A stretch of 64,000 nucleotides of DNA from Denitrobaculum tricleocarpae (GCF_007004665.1 NZ_ML660053.1:558001-622000), one strand, 5' to 3'; numbered from the stretch's first letter, positions 26,773 to 35,708 are shown. Numbers and translations are program-made. The notes: a model not told the origin generated them from the letters alone.

Positions 26773-27524
26773 CTGAAGAAAATGTAGTCAAAACCCTTGT
26801 AGGCTCTACACCGAATGAGGTGGACGCCAAACTGGGCCTCGCAACGAAACTAAGGAACAGCCGTATTCCGGACGCCGAAATCCTGGACAATTTGGGCCTC
26901 TATCTTACGCGCCAAACCCTGTCGCGCATCGCTTTCATGCAAAAAATCTATGAATTGATTGTGCCGGTCCATGGTGTCGTGATGGAGTTTGGTGTGAGGT
27001 GGGGGCAAAACATGTCCCTTTTCTCGAACCTCCGGGGCATTCATGAACCCTTCAACTACAATCGACGGATCATCGGCTTCGATACCTTTGAAGGTTTCCC
27101 GTCAGTGGACGAGCGCGACGGCCGTCTCGTCAGCGCGGGCGACTACGGTGTTGCGACCGATTGGAAGGAAGACCTCGATGGTATCCTGGACTTCCATAAT
27201 GCGAACGCGCCGATCCCACATAAGAAGAAGTTTGACCTCGTCGTTGGAGACGCAACAAAAACGTTACCGGATTATCTCGAAAAGAACCCGGAGACCATTG
27301 TCGCGCTCGCCTATTTCGATTTCGACATCTATGCGCCGACCCGTGATTGTCTCGAGGCATTGTTACCTCACCTGACCAAGGGCAGTGTTCTGGCTTTCGA
27401 CGAATTGAATACACCGGAGTTTCCAGGAGAAACACTTGCTCTCAAAGAAGTATTGGGCTTGTCACGTTATGCTATCCGTCGGGAAGCTTTCAGTCCGCTG
27501 ACGTCCTATTTGGTGATAGAATGA
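26769..27524 (+). CDS. TylF/MycF-like O-methyltransferase
   Basis: A 251-residue protein beginning with GTG inside the preceding stop. It has the TylF-family pattern: MEFGVRWGQNMSLFSNLRG (SAM site), IIGFDTFEGFP, a WKEDLDGIL segment, FDLVVGDATKTLPDYL, and a metal-binding acidic end LAYFDFDIYAPTRDCLEALL with LAFDELNTPEFPGE. Members of the family O-methylate deoxysugars with a divalent metal (for example macrocin O-methyltransferase). Automated pipelines often give such proteins unrelated names. A role in methylating the nonulosonate made by this cassette is the natural inference. Confidence 0.8.
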   Translation: MTEENVVKTLVGSTPNEVDAKLGLATKLRNSRIPDAEILDNLGLYLTRQTLSRIAFMQKIYELIVPVHGVVMEFGVRWGQNMSLFSNLRGIHEPFNYNRRIIGFDTFEGFPSVDERDGRLVSAGDYGVATDWKEDLDGILDFHNANAPIPHKKKFDLVVGDATKTLPDYLEKNPETIVALAYFDFDIYAPTRDCLEALLPHLTKGSVLAFDELNTPEFPGETLALKEVLGLSRYAIRREAFSPLTSYLVIE

Positions 27525-28114
27525 CGCTTCAGGCTGGGGAAAACGTTGGGTCTGGAACATATCGTGTTATGCCAAATTCTGAGTTGCTCTCGGGCAGCTT
27601 GTGTATGTCGGCGATCCAGCCTGAGCATATCGAATTGGTCCGGCAATGGCGGAACGCTCAGATGGACGAGCTTCGGCAGTCGCACCCGATTACACCAGAA
27701 GAGCAGGAAAAATTTTTCAAGGAAAATGTCTGGCCGGACAAGGCCGTAGACAAGCCTGCCCAAATTCTACTCGCAATCAAGGAGGGGCGCAGACTGATCG
27801 GCTACGGCGGTCTGGTGTATATCAATTGGGAGCATCGTCGAGCGGAGGTTTCCTTTCTTCTATCTGAGGAAGTCGAAGCTTTGCCCGACCAAAGATCACA
27901 GGTTTTTTTGGATTTTTTAAATTCGATCAAAGCGCTATCCTTCGTCGATCTTGGTTTGAACCGGCTCACGACTGAGACTTTCGCCCACAGGACACGTCAT
28001 ATCGAAACGCTTGAAACGGCCGGTTTCAAGCGTGAAGGCACCCTACGTGAACATATCGTTATGAACGGGAAATACGCGAACTCAATTTTGCATGCTGTTA
28101 TTGCGAGTGATTAG
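27521..28114 (+). CDS. GNAT N-acetyltransferase (PseH-like)
   Basis: A 197-residue GNAT-fold protein of the RimJ/PseH type. The central motif region reads LIGYGGLVYINWEHRRAEVS, and the C-terminal half ends in LETAGFKREGTLREHIVMNG, the usual end of sugar and ribosomal-protein acetyltransferases. In pse pathways PseH acetylates N4 of the UDP-amino-sugar; this gene could do that or acylate the finished nonulosonate. The ATG at 27521 overlaps the previous stop by four bases (ATGA). The upstream frame continues open but is the shadow of the methyltransferase gene. Confidence 0.75.
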   Translation: MTLQAGENVGSGTYRVMPNSELLSGSLCMSAIQPEHIELVRQWRNAQMDELRQSHPITPEEQEKFFKENVWPDKAVDKPAQILLAIKEGRRLIGYGGLVYINWEHRRAEVSFLLSEEVEALPDQRSQVFLDFLNSIKALSFVDLGLNRLTTETFAHRTRHIETLETAGFKREGTLREHIVMNGKYANSILHAVIASD

Positions 28115-28126
28115 GTGATCGAAAGA

Positions 28127-30049
28127 ATGATCGGAAGACGCGTTTTTGTCTCTGGCGGCGCAGGTGTCATTGGTCTGGAGCTAGTGCCTAGGCTTGTACG
28201 TGCAGGCGCGACTGTGCTCGTTGGCGATCTCAAACCACGCCCTGCGAGTTTTGAGAGTTGCGTGATTTACAGGCAGGGAGATCTTAATGCGCTCTCACAA
28301 GCCGAGTTAGATGCATTCGCGCCAGATGTCTTTATACATCTTGCCGCCACTTTCGAACGCTCGACGGAAAGCATAGAGTTCTGGGGCGAAAACTTCCGGC
28401 ACAATGTTATGTTGAGCCATCACTTGATGACCCTTGGCCGGCGATGCCCGACCTTGCGGCGCGTCGTTTTTGCGTCGTCTTATCTTATCTATGATCAGTC
28501 TCTGTACCAGTTTGATACTGAACAAAAAGCTGGTGTGTGCCTCAATGAGGAACATCCTATTTCCCCCCGAAACCTCACGGGTATGGCCAAATTAGCTCAT
28601 GAAACAGAGCTCAAATTCCTTGACGGTTTCGAAGAGTATCCGTTCACATCCATCTGCGTCAGAATCTTTCGTGGCTATGGTCGAAACTCCCGCGACGTGA
28701 TTTCAAGGTGGGTACGCGCGCTCATAGCGGGCGAGCCGATTACTGTTTACCGTCGTGAAGGTTTATTCGACTACACCTACGCTGCCGATAGCGCTGAGGG
28801 CCTCTTGCGACTGGCTCAAGCCGATCATGCAACGGGTGTCGTGAACCTTGGTACCGGCCGGTCTCGTCGGGTAAGCGATGTTGTGACAACTCTGCAGCAA
28901 CATTTTCCGGATGCTCAAGTAAACGAGGTAGAAAGCGACATTCCATTTGAAGCGTCTCAGGCTGATGTATCGAAACTCCGTTCGATCTTGAATTGGGTTC
29001 CAGCCTACGACTTGGAAGACGCCATTCAAGAGATTGTCGATTTTGAACGTGCCCAGTGCAGATCGCAAAAAACTGGCTCGGCCCAAAGGTTAGGCAATGT
29101 CTTAATAACCTCTGCTGCGCGGAAGGCGCCGCTTGTCCGAGCGATGAAAAGTGCGGCGCAACGAATTGGATCTGAGATTGAGATCATTGCGGGCGATATC
29201 GACCCCGACGCCCCCACCCAACATGTCGCCGATGGCTTCTGGCCGATGCCGCGCACCGAGGTGGGCGAGCTGCCGGCTCTTCTATCCGGTTGTATCGCGC
29301 GGGGTATTCGCGCCATCTTACCTACACGCGATGGCGAGCTTACGTTCTGGGCAGAAAATCGTGCCGCCTTTGCGGAACAGGGAATAGAGGTAATCGTATC
29401 CAAATCAGACTCTGTGGCGTGCTGTCTCGATAAACTGGCTTTTGCCGAATTTGGTATTGCAAACGATCTGCCAACTATCCCGGCTTCTATTAAGCCTGAA
29501 GATATCGATGCCGATCGATTTGTTGTAAAAGAGCGCTTTGGGGCCGGTTCGCGCAGTATTGGCCTTAATCTTGAACTGGACGCCGCCAGAGAGCACGCCA
29601 AAACGCTTGATGCGCCTATTTTCCAAGCCTATTTCCAAGGCTTGGAAATTAGCATCGACGCTTGGATTAATCGCGACGGCACACCGGCCGGCCTGGTTCT
29701 GCGTCGGCGTGATCGTGTCGTGAACGGCGAATCTCAAACCACTACGACCTTCCGGGACCCTCAAATTGAAGCTGAGGCCTGGCGTATTCTTGCCGCCTTT
29801 GATCTCTATGGCCCGGTTGTCATGCAAGCCATTGTAATCAACGGGTCAACGCTAGAGATTATTGAAATCAATGCGCGCTTTGGTGGTGCATCTACGACTT
29901 CGCTGGCTGTCGGGCTCGACATTTTCTATTGGAGTATCACGACAGCCTTTGGAATGGCCGAAGGGCAAATTGATTTCCTGCGCAGCGACCATGAAGTCCG
30001 TCAAATTCGCCTTCCCTCAGATACTCTGATCTATGATCCTGATATTTGA
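28127..30049 (+). CDS. Fused NAD-dependent epimerase/dehydratase and ATP-grasp protein
   Basis: About 640 residues with two catalytic modules. Residues 1-315 form an extended SDR: RRVFVSGGAGVIGLELVPRL (nucleotide site), DVFIHLAATFERS and a GLFDYTYAADSAEGLLRLAQ substrate loop. The usual YxxxK is altered: NLTGMAKLAHETELKF has no Tyr four residues before the Lys. Residues 325-640 form an ATP-grasp module of the short CarB-like kind: VLITSAARKAPLVRAMKSA, AILPTRDGELTFW, FVVKERFGAGSRSIG and the Mg-binding IIEINARFGGAST. The ATG at 28127 has AGGTGA eight bases upstream; a GTG at 28115 is possible. The following HAD gene overlaps it by 17 bp. The module may ligate an acid or amino acid onto the sugar (inference). 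Confidence 0.82.
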   Translation: MIGRRVFVSGGAGVIGLELVPRLVRAGATVLVGDLKPRPASFESCVIYRQGDLNALSQAELDAFAPDVFIHLAATFERSTESIEFWGENFRHNVMLSHHLMTLGRRCPTLRRVVFASSYLIYDQSLYQFDTEQKAGVCLNEEHPISPRNLTGMAKLAHETELKFLDGFEEYPFTSICVRIFRGYGRNSRDVISRWVRALIAGEPITVYRREGLFDYTYAADSAEGLLRLAQADHATGVVNLGTGRSRRVSDVVTTLQQHFPDAQVNEVESDIPFEASQADVSKLRSILNWVPAYDLEDAIQEIVDFERAQCRSQKTGSAQRLGNVLITSAARKAPLVRAMKSAAQRIGSEIEIIAGDIDPDAPTQHVADGFWPMPRTEVGELPALLSGCIARGIRAILPTRDGELTFWAENRAAFAEQGIEVIVSKSDSVACCLDKLAFAEFGIANDLPTIPASIKPEDIDADRFVVKERFGAGSRSIGLNLELDAAREHAKTLDAPIFQAYFQGLEISIDAWINRDGTPAGLVLRRRDRVVNGESQTTTTFRDPQIEAEAWRILAAFDLYGPVVMQAIVINGSTLEIIEINARFGGASTTSLAVGLDIFYWSITTAFGMAEGQIDFLRSDHEVRQIRLPSDTLIYDPDI

Positions 30050-30704
30050 CCTGGACGACACACTCTATGATGAGCGCAGCTTTGTTTTAAGCGGTTTGCT
30101 TTGTGTCGCCCAACACGGCTCCCAAGAATTTGGGCTTGATCCCGAAGCATCTTTTTCTTTCATGAAGCAGGTTCTTGAGCATGAGGGGCGGGGCAGCATC
30201 TTCGATCGATGGCTCGCTCAGCATGGGATTGCGAACCGCAAGCGCGTGGCTGCCTGCGTGAAGATCTACCGGCACCATCATCCGAATATCACGCTACCAT
30301 CGGCTCATCGGGAAATGCTTCATCGTCTGCAGCTACTATACCCGCTTTATCTTGTGACTGACGGACACAAGGTCGCGCAGCAACGTAAGGTAGAGGCACT
30401 TGGAGTTGGGACTTTTTTTCGTCGCGTATTCATCACTCACCGATTTGGTATCGCTCATGCCAAACCGTCGCTGTATTGCTTTGAGCGTATCAAGCAAGCT
30501 GAAGGTGTGGACTGGCCGCAGCTTCTGTATGTTGGCGATAATCCCTCCAAGGATTTCGTAAACCTTAACAAGGTCGGCGCCGTAACCGTCAGAATTCACA
30601 CCGGCATACACGCTCAAGCAGTGGTCGAAACTGAGTTCGATGCAACCCATCACATCGACCGACTGAGCGATTTCGAAACTCTTCTTGCACATATAACTGA
30701 TTAG
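30033..30704 (+). CDS. HAD-superfamily phosphatase
   Basis: A 223-residue HAD hydrolase with all four motifs: IFDLDDTLYDE (nucleophile D6, acid/base D8), LVTDGHK (motif II), a Lys in IAHAKPSLYCFE (motif III) and LYVGDNPSKDF (motif IV). The helical cap fits subfamily I. The ATG lies inside the 3' end of the epimerase/ATP-grasp gene (17-bp overlap), implying tightly coupled expression. In nonulosonate pathways a phosphatase removes the phosphate from the 9-phosphate intermediate, or here may serve the ATP-grasp step; both are inference. Confidence 0.82.
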   Translation: MILIFDLDDTLYDERSFVLSGLLCVAQHGSQEFGLDPEASFSFMKQVLEHEGRGSIFDRWLAQHGIANRKRVAACVKIYRHHHPNITLPSAHREMLHRLQLLYPLYLVTDGHKVAQQRKVEALGVGTFFRRVFITHRFGIAHAKPSLYCFERIKQAEGVDWPQLLYVGDNPSKDFVNLNKVGAVTVRIHTGIHAQAVVETEFDATHHIDRLSDFETLLAHITD

Positions 30705-31057
30705 GGGTGGCCCCCTCCTCAAAGCGAAAGGCCCGGAGGCATTCGTATTTCAGGGGCTGCCTAAGGCGTTCCACCGCACCAGCGGCGGTTCTGGTCGGGA
30801 CTTGGCCTCTCAGAATTCAAGAAGTGATTTTCGGCATCCGTTCAGACGTTTTTCCGATATCGCAGCCTTGTGCAACTCGCAGTATCATAGTTTCCCGCGA
30901 TGCGGTCTGACAGCCCTACGCTGCGACCAGGTGACTGCTTGCTGCGTCTTCGACGGCCCCATCAATGGTAAGTGCTTCTGCGCTTATGTCGAACGGCAGT
31001 TCGTTCCGGTTCCGTTGCCTGGTGATGCTGTTGTCTTTGTGGGTTCTGGCGCAGGCG
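30705..31057. other. Intergenic region after the pse cassette
   Basis: About 350 bp between the convergent HAD and serB genes. A weak GGGGTGGCCCC hairpin (30706-30716) lies directly after the HAD stop but has no T-run. I see no gene, tRNA or insertion-sequence end here. Confidence 0.4.
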
Positions 31058-31954
31058 TCAGTTTACGAATTCTTCCCGCCGGTAACCCTGAAAGTAGAGC
31101 AAGGCAGTTAGATCACCATGATCAATCTGAAAGGCCGCAGCCTCCCTGACCACTGCTTTGCCATGGTATGCGGCGCCCAGGCCCGCGACGGCCAGCATGG
31201 CGAGATCGTTCGCGCCGTCACCGACCGCACACACCGCCTGACTGTCGATGCCTTCCCGCCGAGCCAGGTCCTCCAGCGCTTCCTGTTTTGCCTCGCGGCC
31301 CAGGATCGGTTCCGCCACCCGCCCGGTCAGACGCCCATTCTCGATGATGAGTTCATTGGCGCGATCTTCATGGAATCCGCAGAGATCGCGGATCTGAGAC
31401 GTGAAGAAGGTAAAACCACCCGATACCAGAGCCGTGTAGGCCCCATGTGCGCGCATGGTTTGCACCAGTTTCCGCGCGCCCGGGTTGAGGGTCATGAGCT
31501 TACTGAGGCCATGCAGGTTTGTCTCGGACACATCCCTTAACAGCGCCACTCTGCTCCGCAGAGACTCTTCAAACGCCAGCTCGCCCGCCATCGCCCGTTT
31601 GGTAACCTCGGCGATCTTAGGCCCGATCCCCAGAACCTCGGCGAGTTCGTCGATCATCTCCTGCGCGATGATGGTGGATTCCATGTCCGCGACCAGGAGC
31701 GCTTTGCGACGCCCTTCTGCTTGCTGGACCGCGTGATCAATCGAGAGACCCGAGAGAATTGGCCCCACAGCTTGTCTTGCCACCTCGATTTCCAGTCTGT
31801 CAAAGGCCAGATCGCAGGCGTGCCCCTGTGCCAGCCAATCGGGCGCAGCGACAGCGGCCCCGGCTGTGGTGAGGGCCTGTTGCAGCATTTCGACCGTTGA
31901 GGCTTCGAGTGGTGCCGTATCGGACCCGGCGACCAGGGTGAGTACATTGGACAT
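31058..31954 (-). CDS. serB: Phosphoserine phosphatase
   Basis: Last step of serine synthesis: phosphoserine to serine. The protein (298 residues from the ATG at 31954) has an N-terminal ACT-like region and a C-terminal HAD domain: LLVADMESTIIAQEMIDELA, the helical cap, LVSGGFTFFTSQI (motif II), the Lys in GREAKQEAL, and AVGDGANDLAML (motif IV). The catalytic motif reads DMEST, with Glu where most SerB proteins have the second Asp. An in-frame TTG at 31990 would lengthen it but lacks support. It is divergent from miaA. Confidence 0.92.
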   Translation of the reverse strand: MSNVLTLVAGSDTAPLEASTVEMLQQALTTAGAAVAAPDWLAQGHACDLAFDRLEIEVARQAVGPILSGLSIDHAVQQAEGRRKALLVADMESTIIAQEMIDELAEVLGIGPKIAEVTKRAMAGELAFEESLRSRVALLRDVSETNLHGLSKLMTLNPGARKLVQTMRAHGAYTALVSGGFTFFTSQIRDLCGFHEDRANELIIENGRLTGRVAEPILGREAKQEALEDLARREGIDSQAVCAVGDGANDLAMLAVAGLGAAYHGKAVVREAAAFQIDHGDLTALLYFQGYRREEFVN

Positions 31955-32084
31955 GACGCCGGTATAGCGTCCGGATCCTCGGGAGTTCAAGCCATAAGCT
32001 CACTGACGCTGCAGGCGTTGCGATTGCGCTGCAGGGGCAGACTTGATACCTCAATGCGGTCTAAAGGAAGAAGTCCGAAGCCTC

Positions 32085-33089
32085 ATGTCCGCTCAGCCCG
32101 ACCAGAGTGAGAATCTCAAGTGCCTGCAAACCGCCCTGGCCAGTCGTCCGGTTGTGCTGGTTGGCGGCCCCACGGCCAGCGGCAAGTCCGGTCTTGCGGC
32201 GGATGTTGCGGCGGCCTTCAACGGCGTTGTCATCAATGCGGACTCAATGCAGGTCTATCGGGAACTCGATATCATTACCGCGCGGCCTAGTGCGGACGAG
32301 TTGACCAAAGCGCCGCACCGGCTCTTTGGCGTTCTCTCCGGCGCGGAGCGCTGCTCGGCGGCGCGCTGGCGCGCGCTGGCTCTGGCCGAAATTGAAGCGG
32401 CCTTCAAAGCGGGGCGATTGCCGATCGTCGTTGGCGGGACCGGCCTTTACCTGCGGACGCTGGAAGAGGGGCTCGCGCCGGTGCCGGAGATATCGGAGGA
32501 GGTTCGCCAGCAGACCTGGCGAGATTTCGAACAGCTCGGGGCGGAGGCTTTTCATCGCGAACTGGCACGGCGCGATCCGGAGATGGCGGGGCGTTTGAAT
32601 GTCGGCGATACGCAACGATTGCTTCGGGCCTGGGAGGTCCTCGCGGCGACCGGAACGTCGCTTGCCGAGTGGCAGGCGCGGCAGGCAGACAACGCCGCGC
32701 AATTGGACCCCGGATTGTCTTTGCTGAAACTTGCCGTCATTCCGCCACGCGAGGTGATCTATGAGCGTTGCAACGCGCGCTTCGAGGCCATGACGGCAGA
32801 GGGGGCGATCGAGGAGGTAGAGGCCCTCTTAAAGCTTGGCCTCGATCCGGCCCTTCCGGTCATGAAAGCCATCGGCGTCCGGGAGTTCGGGGCCTATCTG
32901 GCGGGGGAACTCAGCCTGGAAGCGGCGGTTTCCAAGGCGCAGCAGGAGACACGGCGTTACGCAAAGCGGCAAATGACGTGGCTGAGGAATCAGTATGCTT
33001 CTAAAAACGTCATCGAAACGCAATATTCGGAAAGTTTAAGTCCAAAAATATTTAATATTATTCGTCAGTATCTGTTGACCCTGCCGTGA
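32085..33089 (+). CDS. miaA: tRNA dimethylallyltransferase
   Basis: Adds a dimethylallyl group to N6 of A37 in tRNAs reading U-starting codons. The P-loop VVLVGGPTASGKSGLA, the DSMQVYRELDIITARP substrate site, PHRLFGVL, VVGGTGLYLRTL and the C-terminal KAIGVREFGAYLAGELS plus RRYAKRQMTWLRNQ are all diagnostic. I chose the ATG at 32085, giving 334 residues; the frame extends to a TTG at 32043. About 160 bp separate it from ilvB. Confidence 0.94.
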   Translation: MSAQPDQSENLKCLQTALASRPVVLVGGPTASGKSGLAADVAAAFNGVVINADSMQVYRELDIITARPSADELTKAPHRLFGVLSGAERCSAARWRALALAEIEAAFKAGRLPIVVGGTGLYLRTLEEGLAPVPEISEEVRQQTWRDFEQLGAEAFHRELARRDPEMAGRLNVGDTQRLLRAWEVLAATGTSLAEWQARQADNAAQLDPGLSLLKLAVIPPREVIYERCNARFEAMTAEGAIEEVEALLKLGLDPALPVMKAIGVREFGAYLAGELSLEAAVSKAQQETRRYAKRQMTWLRNQYASKNVIETQYSESLSPKIFNIIRQYLLTLP

Positions 33090-33249
33090 CGACCCGCTAG
33101 GGTGCGCGCCTCTTCGCCAAAAGCTTGGCGTCGATGGCCTTTGCTTGGCCAAATGCCCGGATTTGCAGCCTAATTTTATCGTGATCCGGTCTCAGCGCAT
33201 CCGTCAGGCAGAGCAGGAATTGAACATGCCGATTTGAAGGATTTGAGAA

Positions 33250-35013
33250 ATGGCATCGGAGCAGATGAACGGCGCGGAAATGGTGATTAAATCCTTGGTG
33301 GATCAGGGAGTCGAGGTCATTTTCGGATATCCTGGCGGCGCTGTCCTGCCGATTTACGATGCGCTTTTTCAGCAGAACAACATCGAGCATATCCTTGTCC
33401 GTCAGGAAGGCGGCGCCGTGCATGCGGCTGAAGGCTATGCGCGCTCCACAGGAAAGATCGGCGTGGTGCTGGTGACGTCCGGACCGGGTGCGACCAACGC
33501 GGTGACCGGTTTGACCGATGCCCTGATGGATTCCATCCCGATTGTCTGTCTGACCGGCCAGGTGCCCACGCATCTGATCGGCAACGACGCGTTCCAGGAA
33601 GCCGATACCACCGGGATCACGCGCCCCTGCACCAAGCACAATTACCTGGTGAAGGACATCCAGGATCTGCCACGTATCATGCACGAGGCCTTTTATGTTG
33701 CGCAGACCGGCCGTCCGGGCCCGGTCGTGATCGATCTCCCGAAAGACATCCTGCAAGGCAAAAGCGACTGCTACATTCCGCCCGAGGACGTGAAGCATCG
33801 CAGCTACAAGCCGCAGATCGACGCGGAACCCAGCAAGATTGAGCAGGCTGTAAAGCTGATCGCCGCCGCGAAGCGTCCGGTTTTCTACACCGGTGGCGGT
33901 GTGATCAACGCAGGTGACCGCGGTTCTGAACTGCTGACCCGCTTTGTGCGCAAGCTGGGTGTGCCCTGCACAAACACGCTCATGGGTTTGGGCAGCTATC
34001 CGGCCAGTGATCCGCAGTTTATCGGCATGCTGGGGATGCACGGGACTTACGAGGCCAATCTGGCCATGTATAACTGTGATCTGATGGTCAATATCGGTGC
34101 GCGTTTCGATGACCGGGTGACCGGGCGTCTCGACGAGTTCTCGCCGAATTCGACGAAGATCCATGTCGACATCGATCCCAGCTCGATCAATAAGAATGTC
34201 ATGGTCGACCTGCCCATTATCGGCGATGCGGCAAGGGTTCTCGAGGCCATGATGACGGCCTGGGACGAGGGCGGTTACCAACTCGACCAAAAGGCTTTGA
34301 AATCCTGGTGGGCTCAGATCGAGGAGTGGCGCGCGAAGGACTGCCTCGCGTACACGCAGAAGGGCAAGCTGATCAAACCGCAGTACGCGATCCAGCGGCT
34401 GTACGAGCTGACCAAAGACCGCGACACCTACATCACCACCGAGGTGGGCCAGCATCAGATGTGGGCGGCGCAATACTTTAAGTTCGAAAAGCCGAAACGC
34501 TGGATGACCTCCGGCGGTCTGGGCACGATGGGCTACGGCCTGCCTGCCGCGCTCGGCGTGCAGCGTGCCCATCGGGACTCTCTGGTCATCGACGTGGCGG
34601 GTGAAGCCTCGATCCTGATGAACATTCAGGAACTCTCCTGCATCGCGCAGTACAATCTGCCGGTGAAGGTCTTTATCGTGAACAACCAGTGGATGGGCAT
34701 GGTGCGGCAGTGGCAGGAGCTCCTGCACGGTGCGCGCTATTCGGAGAGCTATTCCTCCTCGCTGCCCGACTTCGTGAAACTGGCGGAATCCTTCGGTATG
34801 GTGGGGATCCGCTGCGAGGACGCGGCGGATCTGGACGACAAGATCATGGAGATGATCGATACCCCGCGGCCGGTGGTTTTCGATTGTGCGGTGACCCAGG
34901 ACGAGAATGTTTTCCCGATGATCCCGTCGGGTGCGGCTCACAACGAGATGCTGCTCGGACCGGATGACAAAGTGCAGAAGCCGATTTCCGAGGAGGGCAT
35001 GGTCCTCGTCTGA
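33250..35013 (+). CDS. ilvB: Acetolactate synthase large (catalytic) subunit
   Basis: ThDP enzyme making acetolactate or acetohydroxybutyrate for valine, leucine and isoleucine synthesis. At 587 residues it has the PYR-domain catalytic glutamate region VRQEGGAVHAAEGYARS, the central FAD domain (GIPVxC-type VPCTNTLMGLG, GMLGMHGTYEAN) and the PP domain with VAGEASILMNIQEL and FIVNNQWMGMVRQWQELLH. The ATG at 33250 is preceded by AAGGA. The small subunit and reductoisomerase genes follow. Feedback control by valine would come through IlvN. Confidence 0.95.
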   Translation: MASEQMNGAEMVIKSLVDQGVEVIFGYPGGAVLPIYDALFQQNNIEHILVRQEGGAVHAAEGYARSTGKIGVVLVTSGPGATNAVTGLTDALMDSIPIVCLTGQVPTHLIGNDAFQEADTTGITRPCTKHNYLVKDIQDLPRIMHEAFYVAQTGRPGPVVIDLPKDILQGKSDCYIPPEDVKHRSYKPQIDAEPSKIEQAVKLIAAAKRPVFYTGGGVINAGDRGSELLTRFVRKLGVPCTNTLMGLGSYPASDPQFIGMLGMHGTYEANLAMYNCDLMVNIGARFDDRVTGRLDEFSPNSTKIHVDIDPSSINKNVMVDLPIIGDAARVLEAMMTAWDEGGYQLDQKALKSWWAQIEEWRAKDCLAYTQKGKLIKPQYAIQRLYELTKDRDTYITTEVGQHQMWAAQYFKFEKPKRWMTSGGLGTMGYGLPAALGVQRAHRDSLVIDVAGEASILMNIQELSCIAQYNLPVKVFIVNNQWMGMVRQWQELLHGARYSESYSSSLPDFVKLAESFGMVGIRCEDAADLDDKIMEMIDTPRPVVFDCAVTQDENVFPMIPSGAAHNEMLLGPDDKVQKPISEEGMVLV

Positions 35014-35192
35014 TTGCGGCTGCCGCTCCCGGTTCTATCACTTTTCAACGCGCAGCGATGACCAGCTGGTCGGGCGCATGACAGGAAAGAGCAGGGAGAT
35101 GACCGGCCCCGGTCAAAGCGGGGTAGCCGACGGTGTCACTTACTTCACAAGCTTTTCAAAATCAGCTTTTTGCAATGAACGGAATACGGCCA

Positions 35193-35708
35193 ATGGCGCC
35201 GAGAGAAACAAATATCGAGAAACGCACCATCGCGGTGCTGGTAGACAATGAACCGGGCGTTTTGGCCCGTGTCATCGGCCTCTTCTCCGGCCGGGGTTAT
35301 AACATTGAGAGCCTTACGGTGAGTGAGGTCGATCAGTTCAAGAATTTTTCCCGCATCACGGTGGTCACCTCCGGTACCCCTCAGATCCTGGAACAGATCA
35401 AAGCGCAGCTTGATCGCCTCGTCCCTGTACACCGGATTAGCGACCTGACCAACGAAGGTCCCGCGGTCGACCGTGAACTCGCCCTCGTCAAGGTGGCCGG
35501 GACCGGTGAAAAGCGGGTTGAGTCTCTGCGTATTGCCGATATCTTCCGCGCCAGCGTCGTTGATTCCAGCCATGATCACTTCGTGTTTGAGATGACCGGC
35601 AAGAGCGACAAGCTGGATGTGTTCATCGACCTGATGCAGCCACTCGGCCTGGTCGATGTCAGCCGCACAGGCGTCGTCGCGATCTCGCGCGGGCCGAAAG
35701 GTCTTTGA
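35193..35708 (+). CDS. ilvN: Acetolactate synthase small (regulatory) subunit
   Basis: Regulatory partner of IlvB. The N-terminal ACT domain is clear: RTIAVLVDNEPGVLARVIGL, then FSGRGYNIESLTVSEV. The C-terminal ACT-like half contains FRASVVDSSHDHFVFEMTG and the ending LVDVSRTGVVAISRG. The start is ambiguous. ATG at 35193 gives 171 residues, the usual length, with a GGA-type site upstream; ATG 35175 and GTG 35133 are in frame. It lies 155-180 bp after ilvB and before ilvC. Confidence 0.92.
   Translation: MAPRETNIEKRTIAVLVDNEPGVLARVIGLFSGRGYNIESLTVSEVDQFKNFSRITVVTSGTPQILEQIKAQLDRLVPVHRISDLTNEGPAVDRELALVKVAGTGEKRVESLRIADIFRASVVDSSHDHFVFEMTGKSDKLDVFIDLMQPLGLVDVSRTGVVAISRGPKGL

Noticed and set aside
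33097-34941. 614-codon open frame on the minus strand
   Set aside because: It lies wholly antisense to ilvB, whose protein is fully diagnostic. The antisense translation has no domain, and long antisense frames are expected in GC-rich genes.
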